Assembly (NCBI GenBank): GCA_025965495.1
Contig: JAOPWW010000147.1
Location: 1 to 6,839 of the forward strand
Length of the DNA: 6,839 nucleotides
Direction: 5' to 3'
Origin: Frankiales bacterium
Lineage (GTDB): Bacteria; Actinomycetota; Actinomycetes; Mycobacteriales; SCTD01
A program made the translations under genes and the position numbers. This document shows, in pieces, positions 1-5,427 of this stretch (position 1 is the stretch's first letter; each line of letters opens with the position of its first letter). The notes under the pieces were generated by a model. It worked only from the letters and a program-made list of their open reading frames with translations. It did no database searches and was not told the DNA's origin.

Positions 1-566
1 ACCTGGTGCAGGGCGGTGCCGGCGAGGGCCGCGAACACGCCGACGACCGCGACGGTGTCCTCGCTCGCGACCGTCTTGACGGTGGGGTCGGGGCTGCGGC
101 GGACGAAGTCCAGCGGGCTCCGGCGGGCCGCGGACGCCTCGGACCGGACCTGGCTCAGGGCCTTGCGCAGGGAGGCCCCCTCCAGCAGCAGCGACACGAC
201 CAGGACGACGTAGACGACCAGGAAGGAGCGCATCGAGGGCTCCTCGCGCTCCGGGCCGGTCAGGGCCTGGACGCCCTCGTAGGCGCTGTAGCCCGCGCCG
301 GACACGAAGATCCCGACAGCGGCCAGCAGCGACCAGAAGAAGCGCTCCTTGCCGTAGCCGAACGGGTGCGTCCTGTCCGCCGGGCGGTCGGCCTTGCGCA
401 GGGACAGCAGCAGGAAGACCTCGTTGAGGGTGTCGGCCACCGAGTGCGCCGCCTCCGCCAGCAGCGACGCCGACCCGGTCAGCGCTCCGCCGACCCCCTT
501 CGCCAGGGCCACCGCCAGGTTCGCCGCCAGGGCGGCCAGCACGGTCCCACGCGTCTCGCTCGCCAT
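1..566 (-). CDS. Cation diffusion facilitator (CDF) family metal transporter, C-terminus cut by the window edge
   Basis: Inner-membrane divalent metal ion efflux protein, by family probably a metal/proton antiporter. The visible 188 residues start at ATG 566 and stay open to the left edge. An AGGAG lies 6 nt upstream (573-577 on the plus strand), which supports this start. Residues 8-30 and 32-56 form the first two hydrophobic segments. The second carries the CDF metal site AEAAHSVAD, with His41 and Asp45 as the HxxxD pair. Next comes the family hallmark HPFGYGKERFFWS at 67-79, then hydrophobic segments near 80-100 and 114-132. After the motif SPDPTVKTVASEDTVAVVG (158-176) a fifth segment begins; Glu169/Asp170 sit where many CDF proteins have a second HxxxD. 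From memory this resembles the ZNT9-like branch. The last membrane segment and the cytoplasmic domain lie outside the window. The gene is divergent from the SDR gene. The metal cannot be told from sequence. Family is confident, subfamily moderate. Confidence 0.93.
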   Translation of the reverse strand, partial: MASETRGTVLAALAANLAVALAKGVGGALTGSASLLAEAAHSVADTLNEVFLLLSLRKADRPADRTHPFGYGKERFFWSLLAAVGIFVSGAGYSAYEGVQALTGPEREEPSMRSFLVVYVVLVVSLLLEGASLRKALSQVRSEASAARRSPLDFVRRSPDPTVKTVASEDTVAVVGVFAALAGTALHQ

Positions 567-691
567 GCGCCGCTCCTACCCCGCCTGGTCGACGGGAGTC
601 ACCGCGACCTCGCCCTGCGCCCGTACGGTGGCCTCCCGACCGTCCAGGAGGTCCTCGTGGTCTCGTCCGCTCCCCGTCCCGGTCCGCGCTG

Positions 692-1426
692 ATGGACCTC
701 GGGCTGCACGGACGGGTCTTCGTCGTCAGCGGCGGCTCGCGCGGGCTGGGCCTGGCCACGGCGCGCGTGCTGCTGGCCGAGGGCGCCCGGGTCGTCATCG
801 GCTCCCGCTCTCCCGCGGCCGCCGCGCAGGACCTCGGCTGCCTCGGCGTGCCGCTCGACCTGAGCGACCCGGCGTCCGCCCAGGCGCTCGTCGACGCCGC
901 CGTCGGCGAGCACGGCCGGCTCGACGGCGCGCTGGTCAGCGTCGGCGGCCCTCCGGCCGGCAGTGCCCTCGGCCTCACCGACGCGCAGTGGCACGGCGCC
1001 TTCGACAGCGTGTTCCTCGGCGCCGTGCGGCTGTGCCGGGCGGTCGTCGCGGCGCTGCCGCCCGAGGGCGGGGCGCTGGCGCTGGTGCTGTCGACGTCGG
1101 TCAAGACGCCGATCGGCGGCCTGGCCGCGAGCAACGGCCTGCGCCCCGGCCTGGCGATGCTGGCCAAGACGATGGCCGACGAGCTCGGGCCCCGCGGGGT
1201 GCGGGTCAACGGCCTGCTGCCGGGCCGGATCGCCACCGACCGGCTCCGCGAGCTCGACGGCCCCGACCCCGACGTGGCGGCGCGCCGGGCCGCCGAGGTC
1301 CCGCTGCGCCGGTACGGCGAGCCGGAGGAGTTCGGCCGCACCGCCGCCTTCCTGCTGTCGCCGGCCGCCTCCTACGTCACCGGGGCCATGGTGCCGGTCG
1401 ACGGCGGGGCGCTCAGAGCGCTGTGA
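692..1426 (+). CDS. SDR-family oxidoreductase-like protein with altered catalytic residues
   Basis: A 244-residue Rossmann-fold protein of classical SDR length, expected in the cytoplasm. The nucleotide-binding glycine motif is SGGSRGLG at 13-20 (Gly14, Gly18, Gly20), and Asp56 sits at the usual adenine-contact position. The C-terminal part is typical: GVRVNGLLPGRI at 169-180, then RYGEPEEFGRTAAFLLSP and a terminal SYVTGAMVPVDGG. Three core features differ from the norm. The NNAG motif is replaced by VSVGG at 82-86. Counting back from DELGPRGVRVN, the catalytic Tyr position holds Ser147 and the Lys position holds Arg151, within LAASNGLRPG. Ser134 aligns with the catalytic Ser. Similar SNGLRPG proteins are familiar from streptomycetes, so this looks like a subfamily trait rather than damage. 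The substrate is unknown and reductase activity is not assured. The start has no clear Shine-Dalgarno; AGGAGG at 646-651 is too far upstream. The gene leads a plus-strand group, 18 nt before the next gene. Confidence 0.9.
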   Translation: MDLGLHGRVFVVSGGSRGLGLATARVLLAEGARVVIGSRSPAAAAQDLGCLGVPLDLSDPASAQALVDAAVGEHGRLDGALVSVGGPPAGSALGLTDAQWHGAFDSVFLGAVRLCRAVVAALPPEGGALALVLSTSVKTPIGGLAASNGLRPGLAMLAKTMADELGPRGVRVNGLLPGRIATDRLRELDGPDPDVAARRAAEVPLRRYGEPEEFGRTAAFLLSPAASYVTGAMVPVDGGALRAL

Positions 1427-1444
1427 GGCGGGTAGGACGGGCCC

Positions 1445-1618
1445 ATGACTGACAACCCCACCCACCCCGGGCTCGGCGAGGGCACCGACATCAGCGCGGC
1501 CGACCTCGACACCGACGCCCCCGTGCCGACGCCCGCGTCGAGTGACAGCGACCAGATGGACGACGCCGACCTCGGCACCGGGGACGGCGCCGACGTGCAG
1601 CCCGGCGGCGCCGGCTGA
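1445..1618 (+). CDS. Small, highly acidic, probably disordered protein (57 aa), unrecognised
   Basis: An ATG start 18 nt after the SDR stop, preceded by a purine-rich GTAGGACGGG. The 57 residues contain 12 Asp and 1 Glu but no Lys, Arg, Cys or aromatic residue, so net charge is about -13. The rest is mostly Gly, Ala, Pro, Thr and Ser. This composition predicts an unfolded chain, and no signal peptide or membrane segment is present. Acidic clusters occur at DLDTD (20-24) and DQMDDAD (36-42), followed by GTGDGADV (44-51), and the chain ends in PGGAG. The acidic runs could bind cations or a basic partner, but that is inference only. Consistent codon use, position between two same-strand genes and an overlap with the next frame support a real gene. 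I do not recognise the family and assign no function. It could be a small conserved actinobacterial hypothetical. Confidence 0.72.
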   Translation: MTDNPTHPGLGEGTDISAADLDTDAPVPTPASSDSDQMDDADLGTGDGADVQPGGAG

Positions 1619-2007
1619 CCGGTCCGGAGGCGGACGGCGCGGCGCTCGACGCCGCCGTCCGGGCGCTGTTCGGCGACCGGTGGGCGGCCACCGGCGTGCT
1701 GGAGGACGTCGTCGTCGTGGCCGTCCGGGACGGGACCGACGACGACGTCGCGGCCCTGCAGGCGCTCGTGCCCGGCGCGGGGCTCGTGGCGGTGCCGGCC
1801 TCCCGCGCGGACCTCGAGCGGCGGATGGACGACGTCGAGCAGCAGCTCACGACGACCGGCGAGCTCGAGGGGTTCCTGCAGATGGCTCCCGACGGGTTCC
1901 GTTCCGTCGTGCACGTCGTCGTCGACCGGCCGGGGCCCCGGCTCAGAGCCTGGGCGGCCGAGCACCTGCCGCCGGGCGCCCTCGAGGTCGAGGAGCAGCA
2001 GCCCTAG
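1615..2007 (+). CDS. Unrecognised conserved-looking soluble protein, start uncertain
   Basis: The frame ends at TAG 2005-2007. The first conventional start is GTG 1696 (103 residues), but it has no convincing Shine-Dalgarno. The frame stays open upstream, and the stretch from 1618 to 1695 keeps G or C at nearly every third position. That stretch encodes a plausible amphipathic helix (LDAAVRALFGDRW). The only upstream start-like codon is CTG 1615, which overlaps the TGA of the acidic gene as CTGA. I therefore extend the call to 1615 (130 residues). The protein shows a strand VVVVAV, a helix, a second strand GLVAVP, an acidic linker with LERRMDDVEQQL, then strand SVVHVVVD and a final LRAWAAEHLPPGALEVE. 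This alternating plan loosely recalls the prosegment of streptogrisin-like proteases, a weak impression only. No signal peptide or membrane segment is seen. It is probably co-transcribed with the two genes before it. Function unknown. Confidence 0.66.
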   Translation: MTGPEADGAALDAAVRALFGDRWAATGVLEDVVVVAVRDGTDDDVAALQALVPGAGLVAVPASRADLERRMDDVEQQLTTTGELEGFLQMAPDGFRSVVHVVVDRPGPRLRAWAAEHLPPGALEVEEQQP

Positions 2008-3887
2008 GCCGCCGGCTCCTCCGTGCGCCCGGACGACGCGAACTGGGTCCGGTAGAGCTCGGTGTAGAGCCCGCCGCGGGCCAGCAGCTCCTCGTGCCGG
2101 CCGTGCTCGACCACCCTGCCGTCCTCCAGGACCAGGATCTGGTCGGCGCCCAGCACGGTCGAGAGCCGGTGCGCGATCACCAGCGAGGTCCGGCCGACGA
2201 GCGCCGTCTCCAGCGCACGCTGCACCGCCGCCTCGGACTCGCTGTCCAGGTGCGCCGTCGCCTCGTCGAGGACGACCACGCCGGGGGCCTTGAGCAGCAG
2301 CCGGGCGATCGCCATGCGCTGCTTCTCGCCGCCGGAGAGCCGGTAGCCGCGGTCGCCGACGAGGGTGTCGAGGCCGTCGGGGAGCGTCCGCACCAGGTGC
2401 CCGACCTGGGCGGCGTCCAGCGCCGCCCACAGCTGCTCGTCGGTCGCCGAGGGGGCGGCGTAGACGAGGTTGGCGCGGATCGTGTCGTGGAACATGTGCG
2501 CGTCCTGGGTGACGACGCCGACGGTGTCGCGCAGGGACTGCTGGGTGAGGTCGCGGACGTCGCGGCCGCCGACGAGGACCGCTCCGCTGTCGACGTCGTA
2601 CATGCGGGTGACGAGCTGGCTGATGGTCGTCTTGCCGGCGCCGGAGGGTCCGACCAGGGCGACCAGCTGCCCGGGCTCGGCCCGGAAGGAGACGCCGTGC
2701 AGGACCTGTGCGGACGGGGCGCCGTCCAGGACGGCCACCGACTCGAGCGAGGCCAGCGACACCTGCTCGGCGGTCGGGTAGGAGAAGACGACGTCGCGGA
2801 GCTCCACCGAGGTGGCACCGGACGGGAGAGCGACGGCGCCGGGCTTCTCGGCGACCATCGGCTCGAGGTCGAGGACCTCGAAGACGCGCTCGAAGCTGAC
2901 CAGCGCGGTCATGACGTCGACCCGGACGTTGCTCAGCGCCGTGAGCGGGCCGTAGAGCCGGGTGAGGTAGGCGGCCAGCGCCACGACCGTGCCGACGCGC
3001 AGCGAGCCCGAGGCGGCGAGCGACCCGCCGACGCCGTAGACCATCGCGGTCGCCAGCGCCGCCACCGTGGTGAGGCTGACGAAGAACACCCGGCCGTACA
3101 TGGCGCTCGTGATGCCGATGTCCCGGACCCGGCCGGCCTTGTCGCGGAACGCCGACTCCTCGGCCTCCGGCCGGCCGAACAGCTTGACCAGCAGGGCGCC
3201 GGAGACGTTGAAGCGCTCCGTCATCGTGTTGGTCATCTGGGCGTTGAGCGCGTACGACTCGCGGGTGAGGGCCTGCAGCCGGGTCCCGATCAGCTTGGCC
3301 GGGACGATGAACACGGGCAGCAGGACCAGGGACAGCAGGGTGATCTGCCAGGACAGCAGGAACATGGCGCCCAGGGTGAGGACGACGCCGATGGCGTTGC
3401 TGACGACGCTGGACAGCGTGCCGGTGAAGGCCGACTGCGCGCCGAGGACGTCGTTGTTGAGGCGGCTGATGAGCGCGCCGGTCTGGGTGCGGGTGAAGAA
3501 CGCGATCGGCATCCGCGAGATGTGCGCGTAGACGGTCGAGCGCATGTCGTAGATGAGGCCCTCGCCGATGCGCGTCGAGCACCAGCGCGACCACAGCTGC
3601 AGCACGGCGTCGAACAGGGCGAGGCCGGCGACCAGCAGCGCCAGGGACACGACGAGGCGCTGGTCACCGGTGCGCGGCGGGTCCTGGCCGATGCCGTCGT
3701 CGATGATCTTGGCGAAGATCAGGGGGTTCGCGACCGACACGAACGCGGCCACCACGATGAGCCCCAGGAACACCGTCAGGTCGCGCTTGTAGGGGGCGGC
3801 GAAGCGCGCGATGCGCTTCACCGTCCCCGGCGCGAGCTTCTTGTCCGAGACGGCGGGGTCGCGGCGGAACGACCGCATCATCGACAT
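2004..3887 (-). CDS. ABC exporter half-transporter (fused membrane and ATPase domains)
   Basis: A type IV (MsbA/LmrA-like) ABC exporter subunit that dimerises in the membrane and drives export by ATP hydrolysis; the substrate is unknown. From ATG 3887 it has 627 residues. Membrane helices lie near 37-60, 78-98, 159-179 and 181-198, with two more before residue 330; TGALISRLNNDV (136-147) is a typical loop of the membrane domain. The ATPase domain is intact: A-loop Tyr370, Walker A GPSGAGKTT (413-421, Lys419), Q-loop Gln461, signature LSGGEKQ (517-523), Walker B VVVLDE with Glu542, D-loop AHLD (545-548) and switch His573. Between Tyr370 and Walker A there are about 20 more residues than usual. 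AGGA 10 nt upstream favours ATG 3887; ATG 3905 (633 residues) and ATG 3881 or 3878 are alternatives. It follows the acyl-CoA dehydrogenase by 35 nt on the same strand, and its stop overlaps the convergent gene's stop. Lipid or drug export is possible but unproven. Confidence 0.95.
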   Translation of the reverse strand: MSMMRSFRRDPAVSDKKLAPGTVKRIARFAAPYKRDLTVFLGLIVVAAFVSVANPLIFAKIIDDGIGQDPPRTGDQRLVVSLALLVAGLALFDAVLQLWSRWCSTRIGEGLIYDMRSTVYAHISRMPIAFFTRTQTGALISRLNNDVLGAQSAFTGTLSSVVSNAIGVVLTLGAMFLLSWQITLLSLVLLPVFIVPAKLIGTRLQALTRESYALNAQMTNTMTERFNVSGALLVKLFGRPEAEESAFRDKAGRVRDIGITSAMYGRVFFVSLTTVAALATAMVYGVGGSLAASGSLRVGTVVALAAYLTRLYGPLTALSNVRVDVMTALVSFERVFEVLDLEPMVAEKPGAVALPSGATSVELRDVVFSYPTAEQVSLASLESVAVLDGAPSAQVLHGVSFRAEPGQLVALVGPSGAGKTTISQLVTRMYDVDSGAVLVGGRDVRDLTQQSLRDTVGVVTQDAHMFHDTIRANLVYAAPSATDEQLWAALDAAQVGHLVRTLPDGLDTLVGDRGYRLSGGEKQRMAIARLLLKAPGVVVLDEATAHLDSESEAAVQRALETALVGRTSLVIAHRLSTVLGADQILVLEDGRVVEHGRHEELLARGGLYTELYRTQFASSGRTEEPAA

Positions 3888-3922
3888 CTGCGCTACGTCC
3901 TGCATGAGGACTGCAACAGCGG

Positions 3923-5077
3923 CTAGAAGGCGTTGATGCCCGTCAGCGCGCGCCCGATGATGAGCTTCTGGATCTGCGAGGTGCCCTCGTACAGGGTGGT
4001 GACCCGCGCGTCGCGCAGGTACTTCCCGCCGGGGTACTCGTCGACGTAGCCGTAGCCGCCGTAGGCCTGGATGCAGTTGTTGGCGGCGGTGACGCTCGCC
4101 TCGGTCGCGAACAGCTTCGCCTTGGACGACGCGAGCGCGTAGTCCTCGCCCTTGGCCTTGAGGTGGGCGGCGCGCCAGCTCATGAGGCGGGCGGCGTCGA
4201 GCAGCACGGCGGTGTCGGCGATGAGCTCCTGGATGAGCTGGTGACCGGCGATCGGCTTGCCGAACTGCTTGCGCTGCGTCGTGTACTCGACCATCGAGTC
4301 GAGGCAGGCCTGGATGATGCCGGTGCAGGACGCGGCGATCGACATCCGGCCGTCGCCGAGGGCCGACAGCGCGGCCTTCATGCCCGTGCCCTCCTGGCCG
4401 CCGAGCAGGGCGTCCGGACCGACGACGACGTCGTCGAGGACCAGCTCGGCGGTGTCGCACGAGCGCAGGCCGAGCTTGCCGTGGATCTTGTTGGCCGAGA
4501 AGCCGGGGGTCTCGGTGGGGACCAGGAACGCGCTGACGCCCTTGCCGCCGGGGCCCCCGGTGCGGGCCATGACCAGCGCGAGCCCGGCGATGGTGCCGTT
4601 GGTGATGAAGATCTTGCGAGCGTTGATCCGGTAGGAGCCGTCCTCCTGCTTCACCGCGCTCGCCTGCAGGTTCCCGGCGTCGCTGCCGAAGTCGGGCTCG
4701 GTCAGGCCGAAGCAGGCCAGGACCTCGCCGGTGGCCATCTGCGGCAGCCAGCGCTGCTTCTGCTCCTCGGTGCCCATCCGCTCGATGACCCCGGCGACCA
4801 GGCCGAGGTGCACGCTCACGATCGAGCGGACGTTCGCGTCGCCGCGGCCGAGCTCCTCGATGAGCAGCAGGTAGCTGATCGGGTCGGCGCCGCCACCGCC
4901 GTACTCCTCGGGGATGGTCATGCCGAGGAAGCCGAGCTGCTTGAGACCGTCGAGCGCCTCCTGCGGGAAGCGCTCCTCGCGGTCGTTGGACAGGGCACGG
5001 GGGACGACGACGTCGTCGACCCACTCCTTGACGGCCTTGCGCACGGCCTCCTGGTCGGCGGTCAGCGACATGTCCAC
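3923..5077 (-). CDS. Acyl-CoA dehydrogenase (short-chain/branched-chain type)
   Basis: An FAD enzyme that introduces the alpha,beta double bond into acyl-CoA thioesters and passes electrons to an electron-transfer flavoprotein, in fatty acid or branched-chain amino acid breakdown in the cytoplasm. At 384 residues it matches the soluble tetrameric SCAD type. The N-terminal helical domain includes FPQEALDGLKQLGFLGMTIP (37-56) and EEYGGGG. The flavin/substrate signature CFGLTEPDFGSDAG lies at 122-135. RKQFGKPI (269-276) and QAYGGYGY (337-344) are C-terminal domain motifs. The catalytic base is Glu364 in LYEGTSQIQKLIIGR, the position used by short- and medium-chain enzymes. The GTG start at 5077 is chosen over ATG 5071 because AGGAGG sits 7 nt before it. 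The gene lies 58 nt after the HTH gene and 35 nt before the ABC exporter. A perfect inverted repeat covers its ribosome site. The exact acyl chain cannot be told from sequence. Confidence 0.96.
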   Translation of the reverse strand: MDMSLTADQEAVRKAVKEWVDDVVVPRALSNDREERFPQEALDGLKQLGFLGMTIPEEYGGGGADPISYLLLIEELGRGDANVRSIVSVHLGLVAGVIERMGTEEQKQRWLPQMATGEVLACFGLTEPDFGSDAGNLQASAVKQEDGSYRINARKIFITNGTIAGLALVMARTGGPGGKGVSAFLVPTETPGFSANKIHGKLGLRSCDTAELVLDDVVVGPDALLGGQEGTGMKAALSALGDGRMSIAASCTGIIQACLDSMVEYTTQRKQFGKPIAGHQLIQELIADTAVLLDAARLMSWRAAHLKAKGEDYALASSKAKLFATEASVTAANNCIQAYGGYGYVDEYPGGKYLRDARVTTLYEGTSQIQKLIIGRALTGINAF

Positions 5078-5083
5078 GGCGGG

Positions 5084-5114
5084 GCCTCCTAGAACGGCGT
5101 TCGGTCTAGGAGGC
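5084..5114. repeat. Perfect 10-bp inverted repeat with 11-nt spacer, overlapping a ribosome site
   Basis: The arms are GCCTCCTAGA (5084-5093) and TCTAGGAGGC (5105-5114), exact reverse complements separated by 11 nt. A second, off-centre palindrome, GAACG-G-CGTTC, spans 5092-5102. The repeat lies between the stop of the HTH gene (5136) and the GTG of the acyl-CoA dehydrogenase (5077). In the minus-strand RNA the second arm carries the AGGAGG of the dehydrogenase and the first arm carries its complement. It could act as an RNA hairpin controlling translation or as a DNA operator, perhaps for the neighbouring HTH protein. No U-run follows, so an intrinsic terminator is unlikely. Confidence 0.7.
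5085..5090 (-). promoter_or_regulatory. Shine-Dalgarno AGGAGG that fixes the GTG start of the acyl-CoA dehydrogenase
   Basis: A full AGGAGG on the minus strand ends 7 nt before GTG 5077 and 13 nt before ATG 5071. Normal spacing favours the GTG. The site lies wholly inside one arm of the inverted repeat at 5084-5114, so an mRNA that includes both arms could hide it in a stem. Confidence 0.8.
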
Positions 5115-5135
5115 AGCCTGCCACCCGGCGCTCAG

Positions 5136-5351
5136 TCAGGCACCTTCGGCCCTCTTGCGGGTGGCACCGCCCCGGCCGCGCAGGGTGGTCCCCGACTCCG
5201 ACAGGATCCGGTGCACGAACCCGTACGAGCGGCCGGACGTCTCGGCGAGGACGCGGATGGACTCGCCGCCCTCGTAGCGCTGCTTGAGCTCGGCCGCGAG
5301 CTTGCCGCGATCGTCACCGGTGACCCGGCTGCCCTTCTTGAGCTCTGCCAC
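5136..5351 (-). CDS. Small helix-turn-helix DNA-binding protein (71 aa)
   Basis: A short basic protein of a type I recognise from many actinobacteria, where it is annotated only as helix-turn-helix domain protein. GTG 5351 is chosen because GGAGG lies 6 nt upstream (5358-5362 on the plus strand). The longer form from ATG 5396 would add 15 residues with no family resemblance. Residues 1-12 are MAELKKGSRVTG. Residues 14-28 form a charged helix. Residues 30-50 look like the HTH itself: ESIRVLAETSG as the first helix and turn, then RSYGFVHRIL as the recognition helix. The tail LRGRGGATRKR (58-68) is rich in Arg and Gly and could contact DNA or RNA. There is no ligand-binding domain. It sits 76 nt after a GNAT gene and 58 nt before the acyl-CoA dehydrogenase, with an inverted repeat between. 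A role as transcription factor is likely; its targets are unknown. Confidence 0.88.
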   Translation of the reverse strand: MAELKKGSRVTGDDRGKLAAELKQRYEGGESIRVLAETSGRSYGFVHRILSESGTTLRGRGGATRKRAEGA

Positions 5352-5357
5352 GTGCTG

Positions 5358-5362
5358 CCTCC
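5358..5362 (-). promoter_or_regulatory. Shine-Dalgarno GGAGG that fixes the GTG start of the HTH gene
   Basis: GGAGG on the minus strand ends 6 nt before GTG 5351. The upstream ATG 5396 has no comparable site. The motif overlaps an 8-bp palindrome, CTCCGGAG, at 5359-5366. Confidence 0.7.
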
Positions 5363-5427
5363 GGAGTCGGTGGGGCGTGTCCTGGCCGATGATCACGCAC
5401 TACCCGCCGTCCGGCCAGTGCAGACCG

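Noticed and set aside
621..628. CCGTACGG palindrome between the divergent CDF and SDR genes as an operator.
   Set aside because: An 8-bp palindrome is expected by chance in GC-rich DNA and nothing else near it suggests a promoter or a regulator site.
6..692. Plus-strand open frame opposite the CDF gene, ending where the SDR starts.
   Set aside because: Composition is shadow-like and the minus strand carries unmistakable CDF motifs.
1445..1618. The acidic 57-residue protein as a Pup-like (prokaryotic ubiquitin-like) modifier because it is small, acidic and ends near GG.
   Set aside because: Pup ends in GGQ or GGE and has helical, Lys- and Glu-rich regions; this protein ends GGAG, has no Lys and is Asp/Gly/Pro-rich, and no proteasome or ligase gene is nearby.
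1580..1618. A calcium-binding RTX or EF-hand repeat in the acidic protein (DLDTDA, GTGDGADV).
   Set aside because: Only one partial match of each motif is present, without the repeats or the 12-residue loop spacing those families need.
1542..3926. Long plus-strand open frame opposite the exporter.
   Set aside because: It reads as Arg/Asp/Gly/Ala-rich shadow sequence with no domain, and the minus strand clearly encodes an ABC exporter. Long antisense frames are expected at this GC content.
3888..5024. The exporter's reading frame stays open far upstream, through the acyl-CoA dehydrogenase, suggesting a 1006-residue protein.
   Set aside because: The upstream part has low-complexity Arg/Gly-rich composition and is a shadow of the dehydrogenase, whose own frame has complete family motifs and a good ribosome site.
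5092..5102. GAACG-G-CGTTC as a LexA (SOS) box or a KstR-type operator.
   Set aside because: Actinobacterial LexA sites have four bases between GAAC and GTTC and KstR-type sites have two between AAC and GTT; here there are three, so neither fits. It remains only an unassigned palindrome.
5382..5418. CTGGCC...GGCCAG as an intrinsic terminator after the 266-residue GNAT gene.
   Set aside because: The stem is only 6 bp, the loop is 25 nt and no T-run follows.
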